Origin: UBA7672 sp963738625
GTDB lineage: Bacteria > Pseudomonadota > Alphaproteobacteria > Caulobacterales > Hyphomonadaceae
Direction: 5' to 3'
Length of the DNA: 64,000 nt
Assembly (NCBI GenBank): GCA_963738625.1
Contig: CAVTXH010000020.1
Span: 62,001-126,000 of the forward strand
The notes beneath the pieces were generated by a model. The model did no database searches and was not told the DNA's origin. It saw only the letters and a list, made by a program, of their open reading frames with translations. Within the stretch, counting starts at the first letter, position 1; the number at the start of each line of letters is the position of its first letter. Shown here piece after piece: positions 25,195-34,000 of the stretch. The translations under genes were made by a program, and so were the position numbers.

Positions 25195-26601
25195 ATGTTC
25201 AGTGAAATGTACGCAGAATCAGGGTCGGTCCGGGCGCCCTACGAAAAGGTCGCCGCGTGGATCACCGCCGCCGGCGTCGATCTCCTGAAACTGCGCCAGA
25301 ACGAGGCCGAGGCGATCTTTCGCAAGATCGGCATCACGTTCGCCGTCTATGGCGAGGGCGGCGATCCCGAGCGGTTGATCCCCTTCGATCTCATCCCGCG
25401 CGTGTTCGGCGCTTCCGAATGGCGAAGGTTGTCGCGCGGCATCAAGCAGCGCAGCCGTGCGCTCAACGCTTTCCTCTACGACGTCTATCACCGCGGAGAG
25501 ATCATGCGCGCCGGCATCATCCCCGAAGAGCTGGTCTATCAGAACGAGGCCTTCTTGCCGGACATGATCGGCGTCGATCCGCCAGGCAGGGTCTACAGCC
25601 ACATTGTCGGCGTCGACATCGTGCGTACGGATGGAGATTCATTCCAGGTTCTCGAAGACAACTGCCGCACACCTTCAGGCGTCTCCTACATGCTGGAGAA
25701 CCGCGAGATCATGATGCGGATGTTCCCGCAGCTCTTCTCAGCCGGCTTCGTCGAGCATGTCGACAGCTATCCGAGCCAGCTCAAGAGAACACTGGAGGAA
25801 GTCGCCCCGATCAAGTGCGACGATGATCCAACCATCGTGCTGCTGACGCCCGGCTCTCTCAATTCGGCCTACTACGAGCACTCATTCCTCGCCGACCTGA
25901 TGGGAATCGAACTGGTCGAGCCGCAGGACCTGTTCATCGAGAACGGGCTCTGCTGGATGCGCACGACACGTGGCCCGCAACGAGTGGACGTGATCTACCG
26001 CCGGATCGACGACACATACATCGATCCGCTGGCGTTCAGGCCGGATTCCCTGCTGGGCGTGCCGGGCTTGTTTAACGTCTATCGTTCAGGCGGCGTCACA
26101 CTATGTTCTGCGCCGGGGGCAGGAGTAGCCGACGACAAGGCGATCTATGTCTTCGTGCCGGACATGATCAAATTCTATCTCGGCGAGAAACCGATCCTGG
26201 ACAATGTGCAGACCTGGCGCTGCGCTGCGCCCGACGATCTCAAATACGTCCTCGACAATCTGAAGGACCTGGTGATCAAGCGCGTCCACGGGTCAGGCGG
26301 CTATGGCATGCTGATCGGCCCGCATGCCGCAAAGAAGGAGATCGAGGTCTTCCGCGCCAAGATCAAGGCGAATCCGAGCGAGTTTATCGCCCAACCAACG
26401 CTCGATCTTTCGACCGCACCGATCGTTGGCGCCGATGGCATCGAGCAGCGGCACGTTGACTTCCGGCCCTACTGCCTTGTCGGAAAGGAAATCCGCCTGA
26501 CGCCTGGCGGCCTTACGCGTGTGGCGCTGAAAAAGGGTTCGCTGGTCGTGAACTCGTCGCAGGGCGGCGGCGTGAAAGACACTTGGATACTGGCCGACTG
26601 A
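25195..26601 (+). CDS. Circularly permuted ATP-grasp protein (DUF404/DUF407), Anbu operon
   Basis: About 468 aa. CP-ATP-grasp type 2 family: conserved blocks WRRLSRGIKQRSRALNAFL near 80, FQVLEDNCRTPSGVSYMLEN near 150, NVYRSGGVTLCSAPGAGVADDKAIY near 300, KRVHGSGGYGMLIGP near 362 and RPYCLVG near 425. Predicted to form a peptide or amide bond with ATP. Start taken at ATG 25195 (MFSEMYAESGSVRAPYE), which matches family N-termini; a GTG at 25123 gives an unlike extension. First gene of a four-gene operon with alpha-E, transglutaminase-like and Anbu genes. Confidence 0.92.
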   Translation: MFSEMYAESGSVRAPYEKVAAWITAAGVDLLKLRQNEAEAIFRKIGITFAVYGEGGDPERLIPFDLIPRVFGASEWRRLSRGIKQRSRALNAFLYDVYHRGEIMRAGIIPEELVYQNEAFLPDMIGVDPPGRVYSHIVGVDIVRTDGDSFQVLEDNCRTPSGVSYMLENREIMMRMFPQLFSAGFVEHVDSYPSQLKRTLEEVAPIKCDDDPTIVLLTPGSLNSAYYEHSFLADLMGIELVEPQDLFIENGLCWMRTTRGPQRVDVIYRRIDDTYIDPLAFRPDSLLGVPGLFNVYRSGGVTLCSAPGAGVADDKAIYVFVPDMIKFYLGEKPILDNVQTWRCAAPDDLKYVLDNLKDLVIKRVHGSGGYGMLIGPHAAKKEIEVFRAKIKANPSEFIAQPTLDLSTAPIVGADGIEQRHVDFRPYCLVGKEIRLTPGGLTRVALKKGSLVVNSSQGGGVKDTWILAD

Positions 26602-26617
26602 TGAATGTGAACATGGC

Positions 26618-27547
26618 ATGCTGAGTCGCACGGCCGACAACATGTTCTGGATGGGCCGCTACATGGAGCGGGCCGACGCCACCGCGCGCTTGATCGAGAT
26701 GGGCTATCGCATGGCGATGCTGCCCGGCTCGAACGAGATGGACGAGTGGCGCTCGGTCGCCGCCGCTTCAGGGTCGGCGCCGGACATCGCGGAAGCGAAG
26801 AGCCTGAAGGCGGGCGACGTCGTCGGCCGCCTGCTGCTCGATCCAGATAATCTGTCCTCCATCCGATCCTGCCTGACATCAGCGCGCGCCAATGGCCGCG
26901 CCATCCGCACCGCGCTGACGCAGGACATGTGGGAAGCGCTCAACGACGGCTGGCGCCAGCTCGGGCAGATGGACGCCGAGACTGCGCTGCGCAACCTGCC
27001 TTCGCTGCTTGAGTGGACAAAAAACCGGACGGCGGCCTTCCGCGGCGCTTCCGAAATCTCACTCCTCAGGAATGACGGCTATTTCTTCCTACGTCTCGGC
27101 GGTCTGATTGAGCGGGCGGACATGACGCTGCGCCTGCTGGACGTGAAATACTACGTCCTGTTGCCCGAGACCGACGTGGTCGGCGGAGGCAGGGACTATC
27201 ACCAGTGGACCAGCGTGTTGCGCGCGACGTCGGCGCTGCGCGCTTATCATCATGTGTACAAGGGCGACTACAGCCCTTGGGGCATTGCCGATTTCCTGAT
27301 CCTGAACGCGATCTTCCCGCGCTCGCTCAATTTCTGCTACCGCTCGATCGCCCATTATCTCGACGAGATCGACAAATTGTACGGCGAAACCCACGCTTGC
27401 CAGCGCACCGCGCGGGAAATGGTCGCCCGGCTGGACAGTATCGGCATCGAACAGCTTTTCCAAAGCGGGTTGCACGAGTTCGTATCTGAAGCCATCGAGA
27501 CGACGCGGCGTCTCGCGGGCGAAATCAGCCGCGCCTACTACTTCTAG
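26618..27547 (+). CDS. Alpha-E domain protein (DUF403), Anbu operon
   Basis: 309 aa, nearly all alpha-helical. Start MLSRTADNMFWMGRYMERADATARL is the highly conserved alpha-E signature; FLILNAIFPRSLNFCYRSI near 225 is also typical. Alpha-E proteins accompany CP-ATP-grasp enzymes and are thought to act with them, possibly as substrate-binding or helper subunits; no reaction is proved. 16 bp after the ATP-grasp gene and 6 bp before the transglutaminase-like gene, so clearly one operon. Confidence 0.93.
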   Translation: MLSRTADNMFWMGRYMERADATARLIEMGYRMAMLPGSNEMDEWRSVAAASGSAPDIAEAKSLKAGDVVGRLLLDPDNLSSIRSCLTSARANGRAIRTALTQDMWEALNDGWRQLGQMDAETALRNLPSLLEWTKNRTAAFRGASEISLLRNDGYFFLRLGGLIERADMTLRLLDVKYYVLLPETDVVGGGRDYHQWTSVLRATSALRAYHHVYKGDYSPWGIADFLILNAIFPRSLNFCYRSIAHYLDEIDKLYGETHACQRTAREMVARLDSIGIEQLFQSGLHEFVSEAIETTRRLAGEISRAYYF

Positions 27548-27553
27548 AGTCAC

Positions 27554-28372
27554 ATGCGCTTGTCCATTCGCCACGCAACGACCTACGCCTACGATCCGCC
27601 GGCGGATCGCTGCGCCCTGCGCCTGCGGCTCTATCCGTCATCCTTCGACGCACAGCGTGTTCTCAACTGGACGGTGAGCGTCAACGAAACCGCGATACCT
27701 CCGCTGCTCGCTGCCGCCAGCGGCGATCGCGAGGCGGTCTGGACGTGTTCCAGTCCGGCATCTGAAGTGGCGATCGTCGCCGAGGGAGAAATCGAAACCA
27801 GCGACGTAGCGGGCGTGGTGCGCGGCCTCAAGGACAGCGTTCGTCCATCTGTCTATCTGCGAGCGACGCCGCTGACTGAAGCAGACAAGCGCATCGAGGA
27901 TCTGGCCGGCGGCGTTTCCGGGCGGTCGACGCTGGACAAGGCGCACGCGCTGATGGCGGCGGTACGCGATGCGGTCGACTACAAACCCGCCTCGACCACG
28001 TCCCACACGACGGCGGCGCAGGCTCTCAAGCTGGGGACGGGCGTGTGCCAGGATCACGCTAATATTTTCGTTTCAGCTGCCCGGGCGATGCGCGTGCCAG
28101 CGCGCTATGTCGTCGGATACCTGCTCGCCCAGGAAGAGAAACTTACTGAGACACACGCATGGGCCGAGGCGTACGTGCCCGATATCGGCTGGGTGGGGTT
28201 CGATCCTGCTAACCGTATGTGCCCCACGGATCATTATGTTCGGCTCGGATGCGGCGTTGATTCGGCCGATGCGGCCCCGATCCGGGGCGGCGTGTCGGGC
28301 TCTCCGCAGGAGCGGCTTTCCGCCTCTGTCGACATAAGCCAGACTCAGAGCCAGACTCAGATTCAACAGTAG
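27554..28372 (+). CDS. Transglutaminase-like cysteine protease family protein, Anbu operon
   Basis: 272 aa. Bacterial transglutaminase N-terminal beta domain (LSIRHATTYAYDPPA) then the papain-like core with catalytic Cys in GTGVCQDHANIF (near 165), His in TETHAWAEAY (near 202) and Asp in GWVGFDPAN (near 217). Likely hydrolyses or transfers gamma-glutamyl or peptide amide bonds. The tail is a short Gln/Thr/Ser repeat (QTQSQTQ), disordered and possibly variable. 6 bp after the alpha-E gene. Confidence 0.93.
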   Translation: MRLSIRHATTYAYDPPADRCALRLRLYPSSFDAQRVLNWTVSVNETAIPPLLAAASGDREAVWTCSSPASEVAIVAEGEIETSDVAGVVRGLKDSVRPSVYLRATPLTEADKRIEDLAGGVSGRSTLDKAHALMAAVRDAVDYKPASTTSHTTAAQALKLGTGVCQDHANIFVSAARAMRVPARYVVGYLLAQEEKLTETHAWAEAYVPDIGWVGFDPANRMCPTDHYVRLGCGVDSADAAPIRGGVSGSPQERLSASVDISQTQSQTQIQQ

Positions 28373-28425
28373 TCGGCCGGCACGGCTTGTTGGAGCATGT
28401 CGGGCGTCGGGGAATTGGGACGGAC

Positions 28426-29160
28426 ATGACGTATTGCGTAGGCCTCAAGCTCAGGGCCGGCCTTGTCCTGCTGTCCGACACCCGCACCAATGCGGGCGTC
28501 GACAACGTCGCTCGTTTCCGAAAAATGTTCCTGTTCGAGGAGCCCGGCGAGCGAGTGGTGGCGCTGCTGACCGCGGGCAATCTGGGAGTGACGCAGGGCG
28601 TGGTCACCGGCATTTCAGCGGCGGTGAAGCGCGCCAAGGCCGATCCCGACATCGAGAGCATCATGACCTGCGAGACTCTCTACCGCAGCGCACAGATCGT
28701 CGGCGAGACGATGCAGGAAATCCAGAAGCGCGACCGGGCCAATATCGAGGCGCAGGGCGCGGCGGCTGACGCCACCATCATCATGGCGGGGCAGAGGAAG
28801 GGCGGGGACCTGCGCCTGTTCCTGATCTACACCGCCGGCAACTTCATCGAAGCCGGGGACGACACGCCCTACCTGCAGATCGGCGAGCACAAATATGGCA
28901 AGCCGATCCTCGATCGCGTGATCAAACCGGAGACCACGGTGGATGAGGCGATCAAGGCGGCGCTCGTCTCGATGGATTCGACATTGCGCTCCAACCTTTC
29001 CGTCGGCATGCCGCTGGATCTCGCCGTGATTCCGGTGAACGAGTATCGGGCGCGGACCCAGCGCATCGAGCAGGATCACAGGGAGTTCCGCCAGATTTCG
29101 GATTCCTGGGCCAGCTCGCTGCGTCAGGCCTTTCACGCCCTGCCAACCGTCAAGATCTGA
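28426..29160 (+). CDS. Anbu-type proteasome-family peptidase homologue
   Basis: 244 aa. Ntn-hydrolase (HslV/20S beta) fold: MTYCVGLKLRAGLVLLSDTRTNAGVDN, where Thr2 becomes the nucleophile after Met removal; LLTAGNLGVTQ and the K in FRKMFLF follow as in Anbu. A C-terminal extension of about 50 residues past the HslV core is typical of Anbu. The family forms helical or dodecameric particles; its physiological substrate is unsettled. Start ATG 28426 puts Thr at position 2; a longer in-frame start at 28387 would hide it. Last gene of the four-gene operon. Confidence 0.93.
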   Translation: MTYCVGLKLRAGLVLLSDTRTNAGVDNVARFRKMFLFEEPGERVVALLTAGNLGVTQGVVTGISAAVKRAKADPDIESIMTCETLYRSAQIVGETMQEIQKRDRANIEAQGAAADATIIMAGQRKGGDLRLFLIYTAGNFIEAGDDTPYLQIGEHKYGKPILDRVIKPETTVDEAIKAALVSMDSTLRSNLSVGMPLDLAVIPVNEYRARTQRIEQDHREFRQISDSWASSLRQAFHALPTVKI

Positions 29161-29219
29161 CCACTGACATCGCCGCCGACCGCCGCTAGGCTCCTCGCAA
29201 TAGCGGGAGGCCAGCCGTC

Positions 29220-29828
29220 ATGAAACTGTTGCGCGGATGGGTCGGCTCGGTCCTGGTGCTGATCGTTGCGGCCCTTGTGATCGGGGGCTTCATCTACAGT
29301 TTCAAGAGCCAGGAGCCGCGCTTCGCCTGGTCGACCGAGTTCGGCCAGAGCGTTGCGGGTTCGATCGTGCGCATGCTGGCGCCGGCTGGCGAGAACGCAA
29401 CGCTTGTCGGGCGTGGCGATGCCATGCCAGTGCTTGAGCTGCGCGATATGGATGGCACGGTCGGCGTTATCGGCCCCCTCGAAACGAAAAAACTGGTCAT
29501 CAATTTCTGGTCTAGCGCCTGCACCGAGTGCGTGCGGCAGATGGCGTTGCTAGATGCAGCATCCAAGAGCGGTCTGAGCGAGCGCGTCAGGATCATCGGC
29601 GTGTCGGTCGACAAGGATCTTGAGATCGCGCGGCAATATCTGGCGGCAAACCCGGTATCGTATCGCCTGTACTACACGCCGCCGTCAGCCTCGAACGCCA
29701 AGGCGACGCTAGGCGGTGGAGGAGGCGATGCGCTGCCTTACACCGTGCTGGTCGGCATCGACGGCAAGATCGAGAAGACGCGCTTTCTCGGCTTCAGACC
29801 TGGCGAATTGGAAGAATGGGTGGAATAG
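29220..29828 (+). CDS. Membrane-anchored thioredoxin/TlpA-like protein
   Basis: 202 aa. An N-terminal membrane helix (residues 8-30) leads to a periplasmic thioredoxin fold with NFWSSACTECVRQM, a CxxC active site (about C101/C104) with the unusual middle pair Thr-Glu, and VIINFW-type strand before it; PYTVLVGIDGKIEKT has the cis-Pro loop (LPYT). Probably a disulphide reductase. 59 bp after the Anbu gene on the same strand, behind GGGAGG, so it may be cotranscribed. Confidence 0.82.
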   Translation: MKLLRGWVGSVLVLIVAALVIGGFIYSFKSQEPRFAWSTEFGQSVAGSIVRMLAPAGENATLVGRGDAMPVLELRDMDGTVGVIGPLETKKLVINFWSSACTECVRQMALLDAASKSGLSERVRIIGVSVDKDLEIARQYLAANPVSYRLYYTPPSASNAKATLGGGGGDALPYTVLVGIDGKIEKTRFLGFRPGELEEWVE

Positions 29829-29830
29829 CT

Positions 29831-30175
29831 TCAGCGGTTTGCGATCGACTTTCCGTTCAGCTTCACGCGCCAGTCGAGCATATGCTCTTCGAGCAGGCGT
29901 TCCAGCTTGTACGGATCGTCCTCGGAAATCTCCTCGAGGATTTCGTAGAGGAACGCATCCTCGCCGTGCGTTTTCCATGCGACCGCGAGATCGGGGGCTT
30001 CAAGCAGCGTGCCTGTGCGCAGCTGAAACCATAGGCCGTTCTGCCGTTTGTCGAGAGACTTCGACCATCCGACCCAGGCATCGCCCGTCGGCGCGCATTT
30101 GACGGCGAACACGCCGGTCGCCGCCTTGCGCTCGGAATACGCCTGCATCAGTTCCTTGCGGCGGGACTTGTCCAC
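29831..30175 (-). CDS. GIY-YIG nuclease-family-like protein
   Basis: 114 aa. GVFAVKCAPTGDAWVGWSKSL takes the place of the GIY...YIG core, followed by a helix and GEDAFLYEILEEI. This is the short variant found in many alphaproteobacteria, in which the literal GIY-YIG letters are degenerate, so nuclease activity is uncertain. Its stop is 2 bp from the convergent thioredoxin-like stop. Next gene upstream is the GFA protein, 10 bp away, likely one operon. Confidence 0.65.
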   Translation of the reverse strand: MDKSRRKELMQAYSERKAATGVFAVKCAPTGDAWVGWSKSLDKRQNGLWFQLRTGTLLEAPDLAVAWKTHGEDAFLYEILEEISEDDPYKLERLLEEHMLDWRVKLNGKSIANR

Positions 30176-30185
30176 GTTGCGTCTC

Positions 30186-30575
30186 CTATTCTCGCGGGCC
30201 GGGCCAGACGTCGCGCGCGTCGGAATCGACGACCGGCATGCCTTTGCCCTTGGCGACGCGCACCGGAAGCGATGCCGCGTCGAAATCGTCGAGACATTTC
30301 AGGTTCACGCCGTAGTGCTCCAGCATAAAACGCTTCCGGTGGAACGGATAGATGCCACTCGTTGTGCAGAAATCGTGCTTCCCGATGCGCGCGCTCGATT
30401 GATAGAGGCCGAGCCTGTCCTCGCCCGCCGTGATCTTCAGCCGGCTTTCGTGGACGTTGGCCATCAGCGCGTTCTCCTTCGAACACTGCGAGCAACCGCA
30501 GGCGTAGGCCTCTTTGATAGGGCCTTCGACCTCCAATCTGACCGAACCGCAATGGCGGGAGCCGCGCAAGATCAT
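30186..30575 (-). CDS. GFA-family (Mss4-fold) zinc protein with an altered metal site
   Basis: 129 aa. GFA/DUF636 family: HCGSVRLEV (C9), ACGCSQCSK (C26, C28, C31), HDFCTTSGIYPFHRKR (C70). In most relatives the last motif is FCxxCG; here the second Cys is Ser (S73), so one zinc ligand is missing. The family was named for glutathione-dependent formaldehyde activation but most members have unknown roles. Precedes the GIY-YIG-like gene by 10 bp on the same strand. Confidence 0.8.
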   Translation of the reverse strand: MILRGSRHCGSVRLEVEGPIKEAYACGCSQCSKENALMANVHESRLKITAGEDRLGLYQSSARIGKHDFCTTSGIYPFHRKRFMLEHYGVNLKCLDDFDAASLPVRVAKGKGMPVVDSDARDVWPGPRE

Positions 30576-30663
30576 GCCGTGTTCCTTCGCAGGCCGGGTT
30601 GTTCTAGTCTGCCAATAAGTATCATGACGGCGTTACGAAGCCGCAACACACAAGGGGAAGACG

Positions 30664-30978
30664 ATGGGACTGGATATCGATCTGGCGGCCGTGGCTGGAA
30701 TGGCCGGTCTGGGCGGAAGCGCGATTGCCGGCACGGCGGCCGCAATCTTTTTCAAGGGCGTCATCATGCGTGTGCTGGCGCAGCTGATCGTGACGACCGT
30801 CCTGTCCTTCGTCGGGTTCATCGCGCTGTTCAACGTCCTGGGTTTCCAGATCATTCCGCCGAGCGAGATTGCCGGCGTGCAGATTCCCGGCGGCTCGAGC
30901 AACTTCGCCCCGTCCTCCGCTCCGGCTCCGGCGGCGCTGCCCGAAGGCGGCTACGTCAAATCGCCCTGGCGAAAGTAG
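30664..30978 (+). CDS. Small membrane protein, unknown
   Basis: 104 aa with a good ribosome site (AGGGGAAG 4-5 nt before ATG). A Gly/Ala-rich helix (residues 8-30) and a second hydrophobic helix (VLAQLIVTTVLSFVGFIALFNVLGF, given in part: residues 37-61), then a Pro/Ala/Ser-rich tail ending in KSPWRK. No family recognised. Convergent with gltB. Confidence 0.6.
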   Translation: MGLDIDLAAVAGMAGLGGSAIAGTAAAIFFKGVIMRVLAQLIVTTVLSFVGFIALFNVLGFQIIPPSEIAGVQIPGGSSNFAPSSAPAPAALPEGGYVKSPWRK

Positions 30979-31006
30979 AACTGATCCCAGGGCTTCGGAT
31001 GCGGGC

Positions 31007-34000
31007 TCATTCCGCCGCTTTCAGCTCCAGCGGGGCGGCAAGACGGCTGACGACTTCCTTCGGCGCCACGTGCACGAAGTGGCGCAGCTCCAGCGCCCAG
31101 TTGTCGAGGAGCGTGCGTGCGTGCAGCGAGCCTGTTCGCTTCACATGCTCTTCGATCAGCGCTTTGAGGACGCCGGTCCAGTGCTCGGTGACGACAGGGC
31201 GCCAGATCACCGACTCCGGATTCACCATCTTCTCGAACCGCTTGCCGGGGTCGTAGAGGAAGGCCATGCCGCCCGTCATGCCGGCGCCAAAGTTTTCGCC
31301 GACCGCGCCGAGGATGACGGCCAAGCCGCCGGTCATGTACTCGCAGCCGTTGGAGCCGCAGCCTTCGACCACCGCGGTCGCGCCGGAGTTGCGCACGGCG
31401 AAGCGTTCGCCTGCCTGGCCCGCCGCGAACAGCTTGCCTGACGTGGCTCCGTAGAGAACTGTGTTGCCTATGATCGTGTTGTCCTTCGCGACATATTTCG
31501 ATGTCGAGGCCGGACGCAGGAGGATCGTCGCGCCGGAAAGGCCCTTGCCCACATAGTCGTTGGCGTCGCCGATTACCTCGATCGTCAGACCCTTCACCCC
31601 GAAAGCGCCTAGAGATTGACCGCAAGAGCCTTCCAGCGTCACCCAGAGGCGACCCTCCGGCACGCCATCCATGCCGAACTTGCGCACGATGTGCGAGGAC
31701 GCGCGGGCGCCGATGGCGCGGTGAACGTTCCGCACATGGTAGTCGAGTTGCATCTTTTCGCCGCGTTCGAAGAAGGCGGCGCCGTCGCGCAGGATCTGTT
31801 CGTCCAGCGCTTCCGGCACCGGATTGCGGTGCGTCGGCTTGTAGGCGACGCGCGCTTCCGGGTCGGCTCGGACAAGGAGGGGCGAAAGGTCGAGGTCGTC
31901 CAGCATGGCCGAGCCGCGGCTGATCTGCGCCAGCAGGTCCGTGCGGCCGATCACCTCGTCCAGACGCGTGAAGCCCAGTTCGGCCAGGATCTCACGCACT
32001 TCCTCGGCGATGAAGGTCATGAGGTTGACGACCTTGTCGGGCGTGCCGGTGAACTTGGCGCGCAGCTTTTCGTCCTGCGTGCAGACGCCGACGGGGCAGG
32101 TGTTGGAATGGCATTGCCGCACCATGATGCAGCCCATAGCCAAGAGACTGGCCGTGCCGATGCCGTACTCTTCCGCGCCCAGCATCGCTGCGATGACGAT
32201 GTCGCGCCCGGTGCGCAGGCCGCCATCTGTGCGCAGCGTCACCTGGTCGCGCAGGTTGTTGAGCGTCAGAACGTGGTGCGCTTCGGCGAGGCCGATCTCC
32301 CACGGCAGGCCGGCAAACTTGATCGACGACTGCGGGCTCGCGCCCGTGCCGCCATTGTGGCCGGCGATCAGGATGACGTCGGCTTTCGCCTTCGCTACGC
32401 CTGCCGCGATCGTGCCGACGCCGGAGCGGGAAACGAGTTTCACGCAGACTCGGCAGTCGGGGTTGATTTGCTTCAGGTCGTAGATCAGTTGCGCCAGATC
32501 CTCGATCGAATAGATGTCATGATGCGGCGGCGGCGAGATCAGCATCACGCCAGGCGTCGCGTGGCGGTTCCTGGCGATAAATTCGGTCACCTTGAAGCCC
32601 GGCAGCTGCCCGCCTTCCCCTGGCTTGGCGCCCTGTGCGATCTTGATCTCGAGTTCCTTGCAGTTGTTGAGATACTCCGCCGTCACGCCGAAGCGCGCGG
32701 AGGCCACCTGCTTGATTGCCGAGTTGGCGTTATCGCCGTTGGGCAGGGGCTTGTAGCGCTCCCGCACCTCGCCGCCTTCGCCTGACACCGACTTCGCTCC
32801 GATGCGGTTCATGGCGATGTTGAGCGTGCCGTGCGCCTCCGGCCCCAGCGCTCCGAGGGACATGCCGGGCGTGACGAAGCGCTTGCGGATTTCGTTGACG
32901 GATTGCACGTCGTCGAGCGGCGCGGCCTGCGGCTGCGGGCGAAAGTCGAGCAGATCGCGCACCTGAACGGCCTTCTTGCGGGCGTTCGCGAGCTTCGAAT
33001 ACTTGCGGAACGCCGCATACGAGTTGCTGTCGCACGCCGCCTGCAGCAGGTGAATCAGCTCGCCGGAAAGCGCATGCGTATCGCCGCTAGCCCGTACGCG
33101 GTAGAAGCCGCCGACCGGCAGCACGGCGACGGCCACGCTCCAGGCCCTCGAGTGCAGCTCGACCGCCTTGCGCTCGAGGCCCGCGAGACCGATGCCGGAA
33201 ATGCGGCTGGTCATGCCGGGGAAATAGTCGGCGACCAGCGCGCGGGAGAGGCCTAACGCCTCGAAGTTGTAGCCGCCGCGGTAGGACGAGATGACCGAGA
33301 TCCCCATCTTGGAGAGGATCTTCAAGAGTCCCGCCTCAATCGCTTTCTTGTAGCTGAGCACGACCTTGCCGAGCGGCTTGTCGCCGAACAGGCCCTTGGC
33401 GTGTCTGTCCGCCAACGTCTCCTGCGCCATGTAGGCGTTGACGCATGTGGCGCCGACGCCGATCAGCACGGCGAAATAATGCGTATCGAGGCACTCGGCC
33501 GAGCGCACAGTGATCGAGCAGAAGGTGCGAAGGCCGTGGTTCACCAGATAGGAGTGCACAGCGCCCGCCGCGAGGATCATCGGAATGCCGGCGCGGTTGG
33601 CGTCCTGCTTCTCGTCGGTGAGGATGATGTGGCCGCGGCCTGAGGAAACCGCCACGCGCGCTTCTTCGCGAATGCGCTCGATCGCATTGCGCAGGGCGAC
33701 GCCGCCTGATCCGCCGGGCGTCGCATCGTCCGGCGCGAACGTGCAGTCGATCACGGCGACCTGTTCGCCGATGGCGCTCAGCATCCGCTCGTACATGCCG
33801 TTGGTCAGCACCGGGCTTTCCAGAACGAACACGTTGGTCTGCGCCTGGTCTTCAGCCAGGATGTTGCCGAGATTCTTGAAACGCGTGCGCAGGCTCATCA
33901 CCCGCTCCTCGCGCAGCGGGTCGATTGGCGGGTTGGTGACCTGCGCGAAATTCTGCCGGAAGAAGTGCGACAGCGGCCGGTAGTGATCTGACAGAACTGC

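Noticed and set aside
25195..26601. ATP-grasp gene as glutathionylspermidine synthase or a generic ligase
   Set aside because: The conserved blocks and the alpha-E/transglutaminase/Anbu neighbours fit the DUF404/DUF407 family better.
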